DNA of 64,000 bases from JBMDXK01 sp048594375 (GCA_048594375.1 JBMDXK010000023.1:1-64000); one strand, 5' to 3'; shown: positions 1 to 9,271, counted from the stretch's first letter. Program-made: numbers and translations. The notes: generated by a model from the letters alone, not told the origin.

Positions 1-1047
1 CAGGGCATCGAGCGATTCCCGCGCGCGGCCTGCTGCCAGCAGCGCCTGACCCTGCAGCTCCCAGAAATAAGGCTTGTTCCGGTTGGTGGCAATCCACGCA
101 TCGCTGGCGCGGAGAGCGCTGGCCGTGTCACCAAACCGATAGGCCGCAATGGCATTGGCATAACGGGCGGGCAGGGAGGTATCAGAGGGCGGATAGGTGC
201 GGCGGATTGTGTTCTGGTCGCGCAGAAAACCGATGATTTTTGCACGCACCATATCATGGCGCAGTTGCAGTGCCGGGCTGTCTTTCTTGTTTACATTCGG
301 GCTGGCATTGACCAGCCTTTCCAGCAGCGCAATCCGCTCATTGGGCAAGGGATGGGTAACAGTGTAAGGGTCAACCGAGCGCGAGCGGGTGAGGGAATCG
401 TTTGCCAGTGTTTTGAACACTTCCAGCATCCCGCGCCCCGACTGGCCGGTCTGGTTCAGATAAGCAATCGCCGATTGGTCAGCGGTTTGTTCCTGCGCCC
501 GCACATAAGCCAGCAGATCACGGCGCACAATATCTTGCGGTGCCATCAATGCCGCCGGTGCCGCATTGCCAATATTGCCTCCCGCAGAACCGGCCGCGGC
601 CACCGCTGCAATACCCAGCAACATGCCGATAATAGCGCGGGTCTGGGCGGAATCAAGCTTCTGGCGCAGGGTAGCCAGATGGCCACCTGCGATATGCCCC
701 GCTTCATGCGCCAGAACGCCGATAAGCTGGTTGGGTGTTTCCGATTGGGTAATAGCGCCTACATGCACAAAAATCCGCTGCCCGTTGGCTACAAAGGCGT
801 TGAAATTGAAATCGCGGATGAGAACAATTTCCACATTGCGCGGGTTGAGTTTGGCGGCACGCAGAATGGGGGAGGCGTAATCCCGAAGCAGCGCTTCGGT
901 TTCGGCATCCCGCACCGGCACCAGACGGTTGGATTGCGCAAACGCTGTCAGCGGTGAAAGCGCCAATACCGCCGATAAAGAAAGCGCAACGGCGTTTTTC
1001 AGTAAGACTCGTGCGCGAAATGGTGTATAGCGAAGGCAGGACATCAT
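1..1047 (-). CDS. M48 family zinc metalloprotease with TPR-like tail (3' end outside window)
   Basis: Periplasmic Zn-dependent peptidase of the M48 family (BepA/LoiP-like), expected to act in outer-membrane protein quality control. My reverse-strand translation starts MMSCLRYTPF and has an Ala/Leu-rich signal peptide ending near residue 38 (AFAQ). The HEAGH zinc motif lies near residues 114-118 inside GVLAHEAGHIAGGHL. The last part is helical and TPR-like. The frame stays open to base 1, so 349 codons are visible and the C-terminus is missing. ATG 1047 has an AAAGAGAT ribosome-binding stretch just upstream; ATG 1044 is an equally good alternative. It diverges from the aminotransferase gene. 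Family assignment is firm; the exact subfamily is not. Confidence 0.88.
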   Translation of the reverse strand, partial: MMSCLRYTPFRARVLLKNAVALSLSAVLALSPLTAFAQSNRLVPVRDAETEALLRDYASPILRAAKLNPRNVEIVLIRDFNFNAFVANGQRIFVHVGAITQSETPNQLIGVLAHEAGHIAGGHLATLRQKLDSAQTRAIIGMLLGIAAVAAAGSAGGNIGNAAPAALMAPQDIVRRDLLAYVRAQEQTADQSAIAYLNQTGQSGRGMLEVFKTLANDSLTRSRSVDPYTVTHPLPNERIALLERLVNASPNVNKKDSPALQLRHDMVRAKIIGFLRDQNTIRRTYPPSDTSLPARYANAIAAYRFGDTASALRASDAWIATNRNKPYFWELQGQALLAAGRARESLDAL

Positions 1048-1092
1048 ATCTCTTTTCGTCTTGGATTAAGATCAACGCTTCAAGAAGTACCC

Positions 1093-2295
1093 ATGCCCGA
1101 TTTAAAGGCCATTTTTAACGATTCGTCAGCATTATCCTTGCCGCAGTTGTCATTACGTTCCAACGCTGCGCCGTTTCTGGCGCTGGATGTGATGCGCGAA
1201 GCACGCTCACGGGAAAAAGCCGGAGGCGCTATTATCCACATGGAAGTGGGCGAACCGGGCTTTGAAACGCCGCGTTCCATCCGCAACGCCGTGGCAAAGG
1301 CGCTGGACAATGGCCGTATTGGTTATACGGAGAGCCTGGGGTTGCCTTGCTTGCGCGAACGCATTGCCGGTTACTACAAAGACAGCTACGGCGTGACTGT
1401 GTCGGCCAGACAGGTTGTGGTGACCGCAGGTTCTTCCGTTGGTTTTATCCTCTCATTTCTAGCGTTGTTCAACCCCGGTGATCGGGTGGCAATCCCCAGC
1501 CCCGGCTACCCGCCGTATAAAACCGTGCTGGAAACGCTGGGTCTTATTCCGGTTGAGCTGGAAACAGGGGCGGATAGCCGTTGGGCAATGGATGCGGCCA
1601 TGATTGCCAAAGCCCATGCAGAACAGCCGCTGGCCGGTGTGCTGGTGATGTCGCCCGCCAACCCTTCCGGCACCGTGATTACGCCCCATGCGCTCAGCGG
1701 CATTGCGCGCCTGTGCAAGCAATTGAACATTGCGCTGCTTTCGGATGAAATCTACCACGGCCTTACCTATGGCGCAGAAACACCCACCGCGCTCCGGTAT
1801 GATGCCAATGCCGTGGTGATTAACAGCTTTTCCAAATACTGGTGCATGACCGGCTGGCGCATTGGTTGGCTTGTGGTGCCGGAACACTGTGTAGAGGCTA
1901 TTGAGCGGCTTTCGCAAAGCCTGTTTATTTCGGTGCCTTATCTTTCGCAAGTGGCGGCCATTGCGGCCTTTGATGCTTTTGATGAAATACACGCCATTCG
2001 GGATATTTATGCACAGAACCGCAAATTTTTGCTGGAAGAATTGCCGCGCGCGGGTTTACCGGATTTTCTCCCTGCCGATGGCGGTTTTTATATCTATGCC
2101 AATGTGAGTTGTTACACCGATAACAGTCTGGAATTTGCGCGGCAGATGCTGGATGCTACCGGCGTTGCCACCACTCCCGGCGTGGATTTTGATGCAACGC
2201 GCGGCCACCATTATCTGCGCCTTTCCTTTGCAGAAAGCCACACAAACGTGCGCGAAGGCGTAAGCCGTCTGGGCGCGTGGCTGAAAACACTCTGA
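1093..2295 (+). CDS. Class I/II PLP-dependent aminotransferase (aspartate aminotransferase-like)
   Basis: Cytosolic fold-type I aminotransferase, 400 residues, the usual length. The PLP lysine sits in NSFSKYWCMTGWRIGW near residue 250. Other family marks are SPANPSGT near residue 180 and the phosphate/arginine contacts around MTGWR. The substrate cannot be read from sequence; relatives are annotated as aspartate or broad-range aminotransferases. It is clearly different from the AatA-type enzyme at 53.4 kb. The stop lies 8 bases before the ATG chosen for queA, so it probably shares a transcript with queA and tgt, though no functional link to queuosine is evident. Confidence 0.9.
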   Translation: MPDLKAIFNDSSALSLPQLSLRSNAAPFLALDVMREARSREKAGGAIIHMEVGEPGFETPRSIRNAVAKALDNGRIGYTESLGLPCLRERIAGYYKDSYGVTVSARQVVVTAGSSVGFILSFLALFNPGDRVAIPSPGYPPYKTVLETLGLIPVELETGADSRWAMDAAMIAKAHAEQPLAGVLVMSPANPSGTVITPHALSGIARLCKQLNIALLSDEIYHGLTYGAETPTALRYDANAVVINSFSKYWCMTGWRIGWLVVPEHCVEAIERLSQSLFISVPYLSQVAAIAAFDAFDEIHAIRDIYAQNRKFLLEELPRAGLPDFLPADGGFYIYANVSCYTDNSLEFARQMLDATGVATTPGVDFDATRGHHYLRLSFAESHTNVREGVSRLGAWLKTL

Positions 2296-2303
2296 GCAAA
2301 CCG

Positions 2304-3398
2304 ATGCATATTTCCTTATTTGATTTTGAACTGCCTGAAGACCGCATTGCTGTGGTGCAAGCGGATCCGCGTGATACCGCCCGGATGCTGTGCGTAAAGC
2401 CGGATGGCCTTGTTGATGCCTATGTGCGCGATCTTGTGGATTTTCTGGAAGCCGGTGATGCGCTGGTGCTGAACGATACCCGTGTTATACCGGCGCGGCT
2501 CAAAGCCCTGCGTGAGCGGTTGGGCGCAAGCGGTTCGCTGATTGATATTACACTGGTGCGGCGGCTATCGGGTGAAAACTGGCAAGCATTGGTGCGTCCG
2601 GCCAAGCGTCTTAAAACCGGCGATACCTTGAAATTTCTGCATCCTGACAACACGCCTGCCAATGGGCTTGAGGCAACCGTTACCGCTAAAGACGACGGCG
2701 GCATGGTGAGCATGGCGTTCAATTGCAGCCGCGAGGCATTGGATAACGCCATTGAAAAGGCCGGCGTCATGCCACTGCCGCCCTATATTGCTGCAAAACG
2801 CACTCCAGATGCTTCCGATGACACCGCCTATCAGACACTTTATGCGCGCAATCTTGGTGCGGTCGCGGCGCCCACGGCAGGGCTGCACTTCACCGAAGAT
2901 TTGCTGGAACGTCTGAAAGCCAAAGGCGTAAACATCCATTGCGTCACGCTGCATGTGGGGATGGGTACGTTTTTGCCGGTAAAAGTGGATGATACGGAAA
3001 ACCATGTCATGCACGCTGAATGGGGCAGCATCAGCGCGGAAGTGGCGCAAAGTCTCAACGCCGTAAGAGCAGCCGGAAAACGCATTGTGGCGGTGGGAAC
3101 AACCTCGGTGCGGGTGCTGGAAACGGCTGCAAATGAGGATGGCAGTTTTGCACAATGGGCAGGGGATACGGCCATTTTCATCACCCCCGGCTATCGCTTC
3201 AAGGCCGTTGATGTGTTGATGACAAACTTCCATCTGCCGCGCTCCACCTTGTTCATGCTGGTTTCGGCCTTTGCGGGGCTGGATGAAATGCGCAGCGCAT
3301 ACCAACATGCTATTGATAACCGTTATCGCTTTTATTCCTATGGCGATTCAACCTTGCTTTACAGGCGTAACCCCACACAAGGCGTAACCCATGAGTAA
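2304..3398 (+). CDS. queA: S-adenosylmethionine:tRNA ribosyltransferase-isomerase
   Basis: QueA transfers and isomerises the ribosyl group of SAM onto preQ1 in tRNA, giving epoxyqueuosine. The 364-residue product matches the family length and shows DYELP-type N-terminal MHISLFDFELPEDRIA, VVPARL-like VIPARLKALRERL, the APTAGLHFT core motif, and YRFYSYGDSTLL at the end. A longer frame opens at GTG 2277, but the family begins at MHISLFDF, so I use ATG 2304. The stop overlaps tgt by 8 bases, consistent with translational coupling of two steps of the same pathway. Confidence 0.96.
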   Translation: MHISLFDFELPEDRIAVVQADPRDTARMLCVKPDGLVDAYVRDLVDFLEAGDALVLNDTRVIPARLKALRERLGASGSLIDITLVRRLSGENWQALVRPAKRLKTGDTLKFLHPDNTPANGLEATVTAKDDGGMVSMAFNCSREALDNAIEKAGVMPLPPYIAAKRTPDASDDTAYQTLYARNLGAVAAPTAGLHFTEDLLERLKAKGVNIHCVTLHVGMGTFLPVKVDDTENHVMHAEWGSISAEVAQSLNAVRAAGKRIVAVGTTSVRVLETAANEDGSFAQWAGDTAIFITPGYRFKAVDVLMTNFHLPRSTLFMLVSAFAGLDEMRSAYQHAIDNRYRFYSYGDSTLLYRRNPTQGVTHE

Positions 3399-4527
3399 AC
3401 CGTTTTCCTTTACGCTCCACCAGACTGATGGCCTTGCCCGCAATGGCACCATCCAGACGGCGCATGGCGACGTGCAGACACCGGCTTTTATGGCGGTGGG
3501 TACGGCGGCAACGGTCAAAGCCATGTCTATGGAGCAGGTGCGCCAGACGGGCTGTGATGTGGTGTTGGGCAACACCTACCACCTGATGCTGCGCCCTACA
3601 GCCGAGCGCGTGGCGCGGCTGGGCGGGCTGCACACCTTTATGCAATGGCCGCACACCATTCTCACCGATTCCGGCGGGTATCAGGTGATGTCGCTGTCAT
3701 CACGGCGCAAGATCACCGAGCAGGGCGTAATTTTTGCCTCGCATATTGATGGTTCACGCCACGAGCTGACACCGGAACGCAGCATTGAAATTCAAGGGCT
3801 GCTGGGGTCGGATATCCAGATGCAGCTGGATGAATGTGTCGCTCTGCCTTCTACGCCTGAAGACATTGAACGCGCGATGCTGCTTTCGCTCCGCTGGGCG
3901 GAACGCAGCCAGAAGGCGTTTACAGGCGGCGAAGGACAAGCCATGTTTGCCATTGTGCAGGGCGGTGATATTGAAGCTTTGCGGGTGCAGTCAGTGCGGC
4001 GCTTGGTGGAGATGGATTTGAAGGGCTATGCGGTGGGCGGTCTGGCGGTGGGTGAACCGCAAGAGGTGATGCTGCGCGTGCTGGATTATACACTGCCGGA
4101 ATTGCCCACCCACAAGCCCCGCTATCTGATGGGGGTCGGTACGCCGGATGACTTGCTGGAAGCGGTGGCGCGGGGCGTGGATATGTTCGATTGCGTGATG
4201 CCCACACGGGCAGGGCGGCATGGGCTGGCTTACACCCGTTTTGGCAAGGTGAATCTCAAAAACGCCCGTCATGCAGATGACCATCGCCCCTTGGATGAGG
4301 AAAGCGATTGCCCCGCTGCGCGTCAGTATTCCCGCGCTTACCTGCATCATCTGGTGCGCAGCCAGGAAATACTGGGCATGACGCTGATTTCATGGATCAA
4401 TCTGGGCTATTATCAAACGTTGATGAAGGGCGCACGAACGGCCATCTTTGAAAAGCGTTACGCAGACTATATGGCCGAGACAAAAGCCGGTTGGGCGCGG
4501 GGTGATTTACCACCTGTAACCCTTTAA
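3391..4527 (+). CDS. tgt: tRNA-guanine transglycosylase (queuine tRNA-ribosyltransferase)
   Basis: Tgt exchanges guanine 34 of GUN-anticodon tRNAs for preQ1, the step before QueA. The 378-residue product has DSGGYQVMSL near residue 92 (substrate aspartate), the GGLAVGE base-binding loop and the nucleophile in MFDCVMPTRAGRHG near residue 267. An oddity: the family's structural zinc site is C-x-C-x2-C plus a later His in YLHHL. Here the stretch reads ESDCPAARQYSRAYLHHL, so the first and third cysteines are Ser and Ala. Such loss may be lineage-wide; the rest of the enzyme is intact. Overlaps the end of queA. Confidence 0.95.
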   Translation: MSKPFSFTLHQTDGLARNGTIQTAHGDVQTPAFMAVGTAATVKAMSMEQVRQTGCDVVLGNTYHLMLRPTAERVARLGGLHTFMQWPHTILTDSGGYQVMSLSSRRKITEQGVIFASHIDGSRHELTPERSIEIQGLLGSDIQMQLDECVALPSTPEDIERAMLLSLRWAERSQKAFTGGEGQAMFAIVQGGDIEALRVQSVRRLVEMDLKGYAVGGLAVGEPQEVMLRVLDYTLPELPTHKPRYLMGVGTPDDLLEAVARGVDMFDCVMPTRAGRHGLAYTRFGKVNLKNARHADDHRPLDEESDCPAARQYSRAYLHHLVRSQEILGMTLISWINLGYYQTLMKGARTAIFEKRYADYMAETKAGWARGDLPPVTL

Positions 4528-4542
4528 GCGTGGGGGTGATCC

Positions 4543-5121
4543 ATGAGCGAAAACAAACATCAAACCGATTTTGCAATAAAAGCACAGCATCTGGCAAAGC
4601 GTTGGTTCAGCCGCTCACTGGAAGCGTTGAGCATTGCCGAACGCCGTGTGGTGGAACGGTCTGCCGACCGCAAAACCATTGCTGCAAACCAGCATGAGGC
4701 GGCGCAAAGTACGGATACGGTGGGCGCGAAAGTTGCGGATAAAGTGGCCAGCTTTGGCGGTTCGTGGACATTCATCCTGCTGTTTATTGCGTTTTTAGTG
4801 TGCTGGGCGGGTGTGAATATCTGGATGAGCCAGCAGGCTCTGGATCCTTATCCCTTTATCTTTTTAAATCTGATGCTTTCCATGCTGGCGGCTTTGCAAG
4901 CACCCATTATCATGATGAGTCAGAACCGTCAAAGCGCCCGCGACCGGCGTAGTGCCGAGCATGATTATGAAGTGAACTTGAAGGCTGAAATTGAAATTAT
5001 GGCGCTGCACGACAAGCTTGACCAGATGCGCAATGACCAGTTGAATCACATTCTGGAAAAACAACAGCAACAAATTGAAATTCTTGAAAGAATGGTAAAA
5101 GACTTGCAGCAAAAAGACTGA
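4543..5121 (+). CDS. DUF1003 inner-membrane protein
   Basis: A 192-residue protein of the DUF1003 family, function unknown. Two membrane helices span roughly residues 76-95 and 104-125, separated by a short loop with LDPYPF. The diagnostic stretch AALQAPIIMMSQNRQSARDR follows the second helix. The C-terminal 50 residues are charged and Gln-rich (EKQQQQIEIL), likely a coiled coil in the cytosol. ATG 4543 has a GGGGGTGAT ribosome site. It follows tgt by 15 bases and is closed by a terminator, so it is probably the last gene of the queA-tgt transcript. Confidence 0.85.
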   Translation: MSENKHQTDFAIKAQHLAKRWFSRSLEALSIAERRVVERSADRKTIAANQHEAAQSTDTVGAKVADKVASFGGSWTFILLFIAFLVCWAGVNIWMSQQALDPYPFIFLNLMLSMLAALQAPIIMMSQNRQSARDRRSAEHDYEVNLKAEIEIMALHDKLDQMRNDQLNHILEKQQQQIEILERMVKDLQQKD

Positions 5122-5126
5122 TAAAT

Positions 5127-5158
5127 CCCGTATCATAGAAAATACGGGTTGGTTTTTG
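5127..5158 (+). terminator. Rho-independent terminator after DUF1003 gene
   Basis: CCCGTAT (5127-5133) pairs with ATACGGG (5142-5148); it is followed by a T-rich tail (TTGGTTTTT). It closes the aminotransferase-queA-tgt-DUF1003 run. Confidence 0.7.
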
Positions 5159-5177
5159 TCACGCGCTGGAAGACGGA

Positions 5178-6293
5178 TCAAGGGCTGAAAATAAGCACCA
5201 CATAAACAAAGAATACAATCAAATGCACGCCCCCTTCCAGCATGGTGGTGCGCAGACCAGAAAAGGTAAGCGTACACAGGAAAAGTGTCATGGCAAGCAA
5301 AGTCATTTCCGCATTGCTCAAGCCCAGAATAACGTCCTGCCCCGTCACAATTCCAATAAGCAGTACCGCAGGCACAGTGAGACCCAGCGTTGATGTTGCT
5401 GCACCCAGACACAAGTTGAGCGCGCGCTGGAGCTGGTTCGATGTTACCGCGCGTAAAGCTGCAATCGCTTCTGGCGTAAATACAATTCCTGCAATCAGTA
5501 CGCCACCCAAAGCCGCAGGAGCTCCCAAGGTTTCAATACCGTGATCGAGCAGCTTGGCAAGACTTTTGGACAAAAGAACAATAGGGAGAATGTGCGCTAG
5601 CAGCAGAAATGTATGGCGCAGGATGACGTTGCGCTGGTTGATCTTCACCGATTCAACCACAACAGGGCTTGTTGCAAGGTTAGACATAGCCTTCTCTTTT
5701 GGCCGCGGATCAATGAAAAATGATTGATGCCGTCCCACCTGAAGCTTGAGGAATAAAGTGTACAGCATTAATGTAAACAGTGAGAAGAAAATAGCTTGCC
5801 ATGTCGATAATGTGCCGGTCATTGAGGAGGTTGTAAAATTGGGCAATACCAAAGCAATAATGGTCAGCGGAATAATGACTGCAAGATAAGACGAAGCGCC
5901 CTGAATATTGTAAGTTTGCTGACCGTGACGCAAACCGCCCAACAATAACCCAATACCCACAACGCCGTTCAGAACAATCATCAACACCGCAAACATTGTG
6001 TCACGACCCAAAGTAGGCGCTTGCGTTCCCAGCATCACGGCACTTATAAGTGCCACCTCGATCAAAACGATGGCAAGAGTCAGGATAAGTGTACCGTAAG
6101 GTTCGCCCAGCATATCTGCCAGCTCTTCCGCCTCATGCACAACTCCGAATGCTGACCAGAAAATCACACCCAGCAACCACGCAAACAACAGCAACGCATA
6201 AAACGGATTTGAAAGATCACTGAGCAAAGCTGGTGCAAGTGCAAAAACGCCTACGGTTCCCCAAGCAATCAAAAGGCGAACGGAATTGAGCAA
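5178..6293 (-). CDS. chaA: Calcium/sodium:proton antiporter, ChaA type
   Basis: Inner-membrane cation/H+ antiporter of the CaCA superfamily, with about eleven hydrophobic segments. The two family alpha-repeat motifs are visible as VVHEAEELADMLGEPYGTLI near the start and GVLIAGIVFTPEAIAALRAV in the second half. A frame is open from a TTG at 6401, but that leader is not family-like. The best start is TTG 6293, five bases after a perfect GGAGG at 6299-6303, giving 371 residues, close to the length of E. coli ChaA. GTG 6305 is a second option. It probably exports Ca2+ or Na+/K+ at alkaline pH; the ion cannot be read from sequence. Confidence 0.87.
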   Translation of the reverse strand: MLNSVRLLIAWGTVGVFALAPALLSDLSNPFYALLLFAWLLGVIFWSAFGVVHEAEELADMLGEPYGTLILTLAIVLIEVALISAVMLGTQAPTLGRDTMFAVLMIVLNGVVGIGLLLGGLRHGQQTYNIQGASSYLAVIIPLTIIALVLPNFTTSSMTGTLSTWQAIFFSLFTLMLYTLFLKLQVGRHQSFFIDPRPKEKAMSNLATSPVVVESVKINQRNVILRHTFLLLAHILPIVLLSKSLAKLLDHGIETLGAPAALGGVLIAGIVFTPEAIAALRAVTSNQLQRALNLCLGAATSTLGLTVPAVLLIGIVTGQDVILGLSNAEMTLLAMTLFLCTLTFSGLRTTMLEGGVHLIVFFVYVVLIFSP

Positions 6294-6508
6294 TGAGACC
6301 TCCACGGTTGAGACAGCAATGTTGTACACGATTCTATGCGCTATATCTAAGAAAATTGATATTTTGCAGTAAACACGGCTGGTAATAAATAATAACCACA
6401 AGGTGGTTATGTTGTTTTAAATCAATTTAAAAATTGAATGAAAGTGTTTCTGTTTCTCTAAAGCAGATTTGTTATGCTGATATTCACGTTCCTGCATGGA
6501 GTAAAAAT

Positions 6509-6994
6509 GTGTCCTTTGTTTCAAATGCTTTCGCTAAAACATCTGTTTTGCTGGTTGATGATGATACTTATTTGCGCAAAATCACCCGCAGTCTGCTGAT
6601 GAGTTTTGGCGTGCGCCGTGTATATGAAGCCGGTGATGGTGCGCAGGGGTTAGAACATCTCAACCAATTCCGCCCCGATGTGGTGCTGCTTGATTGGGAA
6701 ATGCCCATGCTGAATGGTGCAGAAATGATCCGTCTAGTGCGCAATCCACGCACGTCATCCAACCCTATGGTGCCGATTGTGCTGATTACCGGTTATACGG
6801 AACGCTATCGGATACAGGAAGCTTTGCAATTGGGAGTCAATGAAGTTTTGAGTAAGCCCTTCTCCGCAAAAGGTCTCCTGCAACGGCTCAATCTTGTGGT
6901 GAACAGTCCGCGTCCCTTTGTGCAGCAGGCCGGTTATTTTGGGCCCATGCCGCGCGATTCTCACTTTGCTATTCAAAAACAAGGCGCTGCCTGA
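6509..6994 (+). CDS. Single-domain response regulator (CheY-like)
   Basis: A lone receiver domain with no output domain. It has the acidic pocket VLLVDDD, the phospho-acceptor aspartate in VVLLDWEMPMLNG, the switch Thr in VLITGYTE and the Lys in VLSKPFS, so it should be phosphorylated normally. A frame is open from TTG 6434, but GTG 6509 has GGAG at 6498-6501 with 7-base spacing and gives a compact 161-residue protein. No histidine kinase is adjacent. The C-terminal 30 residues (PFVQQAGYFGPMPRD onwards) are non-REC and may be a docking tail. Partner and output unknown. Confidence 0.88.
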   Translation: MSFVSNAFAKTSVLLVDDDTYLRKITRSLLMSFGVRRVYEAGDGAQGLEHLNQFRPDVVLLDWEMPMLNGAEMIRLVRNPRTSSNPMVPIVLITGYTERYRIQEALQLGVNEVLSKPFSAKGLLQRLNLVVNSPRPFVQQAGYFGPMPRDSHFAIQKQGAA

Positions 6995-7427
6995 ACTTTC
7001 TATACGAAGAAAAGAACACGCTTTTTTTCCAAAGAGAATGCTTTTCAATGGCATCTCAATATGAGCATTATCAATATGTTGTTGATTGCTCTGATCGTGT
7101 GTTCCAGCAAAAGCTTATGAACATCAGATTGGAAGATGATAACGTGTGATGCTTTTGCCTTGCAGTCCACGCCCATGGTGCTACACTGATAAAGAATATA
7201 ATAATCAACCGTAGCACTTTTAAAGGACATCTGGACAGGGCTTTATCGCGAATTTCCTTGAAGAGATTTTTATATCCCTTCCTTGATTTGTATAAACTTT
7301 CAAGGTGCTGATGGTGGCAAAATCAAACAATGGCTTTATGCGCGCATAAAGCAAGAAGCCGTTGTATATTTTGTTTTGGCGTAATTTCCGGTGCAGAAGT
7401 TTAAAGCTTCTGCTGAAACGGCTTTCT
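6995..7427. other. 433-base intergenic region with a perfect 20-base palindrome
   Basis: No convincing gene. A 33-codon frame (7048-7149, MASQYEHYQY start) has a weak AAAGAGA site 10 bases upstream; I do not count it as a gene. A perfect palindrome, GCTTTATGCG/CGCATAAAGC, lies at 7333-7352. A second hairpin, GCAGAAG (7393-7399) with CTTCTGC (7407-7413), lies just before the ppx start. Either could be an operator or a 5' UTR structure for ppx. Confidence 0.5.
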
Positions 7428-8546
7428 ATGGCGATTGATGAACGTGTCCATAAAAGACACGAAAGGTCTGTTGCATGTTCGGCAATGGAAGGGGATGGCT
7501 CTTCCACCACAGCATCTGCGCGTTCGGGCGATGCTATGCACCGCCATACTCTAACCGCTGCCACTCAGGAGATTTATGCTGCACTTGATTTGGGAACCAA
7601 CAATTGCCGGCTCCTGATTGTGCGCCCAACTCCCGATGGCTTCCGTGTCATTGATGCCTTCTCCCGGATTGTCCGTCTTGGCGAAGGATTGGCGCAATCA
7701 GGGCAGCTTTCGACCCATGCCATACGCCGCGCTATCGAAGCTTTAAAAGTCTGTGCGCACAAAATACGGTATCGAGGGGTAACCCACGCTCGCCTGATTG
7801 CCACCGAAGCCTGCCGTCAGGCTATCAATGGTGCCACATTTTGCCAGCAGGTCAAAGATGAAACAGGCCTTGAGCTTGAGGTTGTAGATCGGGAAACTGA
7901 AGCCCGGCTCGCTGCTATTGGTTGTGCGCCTTTAATTGATCCGCAGATGGAAGGTGCCGTATTGTTTGATATTGGGGGCGGCTCTTCCGAGCTGGTCTGG
8001 CTTGATCGCGGAAAAAAAAATGCACCCCCTGATCTGAAAGGGTGGGTTTCTCTGCCTGTTGGTGTTGTCAATCTTTCCGAAAAATACGGCGGTATTGATG
8101 TAACGCCTGGCATCTATGACGCAATGGTTGCCGATGTTCATAACATGCTTGAAGCCTTCCCCCGGCATAGGGAAATTGCTCAACATCTGCACAATCTGCA
8201 TCTGCTGGGTACTTCCGGGACTGTAACAACACTTGCCGGTGTCTATCTGGATCTTGCCTATTACGAACGGCAAAAGGTTGATGGAATCTGGCTTTCTAAT
8301 GCGGCGACAAAGGCCGTTATTGCCCGGCTGCGTTCAATGTCGTATGAAGAGCGCAGCAATAATCCCTGCATCGGCCCGGAACGGGCTGACCTTGTGCTTG
8401 CAGGGTGTGCTATTCTGGATGCCATTTTTCGGGTTTTTCCCTGCTCCCGTTTACGGGTGGCTGATCGCGGTCTCAGAGAAGGCATGCTGCTGGAAATGAT
8501 GCACAAGGATAACATCTGGGTAAAGCGCTTTGGAAAACCGAAATGA
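7428..8546 (+). CDS. ppx: Exopolyphosphatase / guanosine pentaphosphatase (Ppx/GppA)
   Basis: Hydrolyses polyphosphate or pppGpp; member of the ASKHA phosphotransferase fold. Motifs: the phosphate-1 loop YAALDLGTNNCRLLI near residue 50, EACRQAING, and the phosphate-2 loop LFDIGGGSSELVW near residue 182. At 372 residues it is the short alphaproteobacterial form without the extra C-terminal domains of E. coli Ppx. The frame opens at 7362, but ATG 7428 is the first plausible start; an ATG at 7485 is also possible because the first 45 residues are poorly conserved. It overlaps rlmE by 4 bases (ATGA), so the two are translationally coupled. Confidence 0.9.
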   Translation: MAIDERVHKRHERSVACSAMEGDGSSTTASARSGDAMHRHTLTAATQEIYAALDLGTNNCRLLIVRPTPDGFRVIDAFSRIVRLGEGLAQSGQLSTHAIRRAIEALKVCAHKIRYRGVTHARLIATEACRQAINGATFCQQVKDETGLELEVVDRETEARLAAIGCAPLIDPQMEGAVLFDIGGGSSELVWLDRGKKNAPPDLKGWVSLPVGVVNLSEKYGGIDVTPGIYDAMVADVHNMLEAFPRHREIAQHLHNLHLLGTSGTVTTLAGVYLDLAYYERQKVDGIWLSNAATKAVIARLRSMSYEERSNNPCIGPERADLVLAGCAILDAIFRVFPCSRLRVADRGLREGMLLEMMHKDNIWVKRFGKPK

Positions 8547-9271
8547 CAGTAAGAGATAAAACAGGCCGCATGTCCACACGGGTGAAAACGGCGCATAAGC
8601 GTACACTTTCCTCTACCTTATGGCTGCAACGTCAATTGAATGATCCATATGTGCATCAAGCCAAAAAAGACGGCTACCGTTCCCGCGCCGCCTATAAGCT
8701 TCTGGAAATGAACGAGCGCTATTCGATTTTCAAGCCCGGCGACAAAGTTGTCGATCTAGGGGCTGCACCCGGCGGATGGTGTCAGGTGGCTGCGGAAAAA
8801 ATTGGTCTGGAGCACGGCAAAGGCAAGATCATTGGAATTGATCTTCTGGAAATGGATTCCATTACTAGTGTTACGTTGCTGCAAATGGACTTCATGACCG
8901 ATGAGGCTGAAGAAGTTTTACGCAAAGAGCTGGGCGGTCTTGCCAATGTTGTCATGTCGGATATGGCCGCTAACACCACAGGGCATAAAAAAACCGACCA
9001 TCTGCGCACCATAGGTCTTGTTGAAGCGGCTGTACATTTTGCGGTTACCATTCTTGCACCTGATGGACATTTTATTGCTAAAGTTTTTCAAGGCGGTACA
9101 GAAGGTACGCTGCTCACGCTGTTGAAACAGAATTTTACAACTGTAAGGCATGTCAAACCTCCTGCAAGCCGGGCGCATTCTTCGGAACTCTATGTGCTGG
9201 CTTCAGGCTTTAAAGGCCATACGCATCCCTTAAAGCCTAGCGAGCCTGATTATAGCGGCTTTGTGGAATGA
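8543..9271 (+). CDS. rlmE: 23S rRNA 2'-O-methyltransferase (U2552), RlmE/FtsJ
   Basis: RlmE methylates the 2'-OH of U2552 in the A-site loop of 23S rRNA late in 50S assembly. SAM site: VVDLGAAPGGWCQV near residue 74. The family K-D-K-E tetrad is readable: Lys in SRAAYKLLEM, Asp in VVMSDMAANT, Lys in FIAKVFQGG and Glu in SSELYVLA. The 242-residue length is normal for Rhizobiales, with a basic N-terminal extension (RVKTAHKRTLSS) that may bind RNA. It overlaps ppx upstream and the flavin reductase gene downstream by 4 bases each. Confidence 0.95.
   Translation: MTVRDKTGRMSTRVKTAHKRTLSSTLWLQRQLNDPYVHQAKKDGYRSRAAYKLLEMNERYSIFKPGDKVVDLGAAPGGWCQVAAEKIGLEHGKGKIIGIDLLEMDSITSVTLLQMDFMTDEAEEVLRKELGGLANVVMSDMAANTTGHKKTDHLRTIGLVEAAVHFAVTILAPDGHFIAKVFQGGTEGTLLTLLKQNFTTVRHVKPPASRAHSSELYVLASGFKGHTHPLKPSEPDYSGFVE

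Noticed and set aside
256..957. 233-codon plus-strand frame
   Set aside because: Antisense to the M48 protease whose HEAGH motif and signal peptide are clear on the minus strand.
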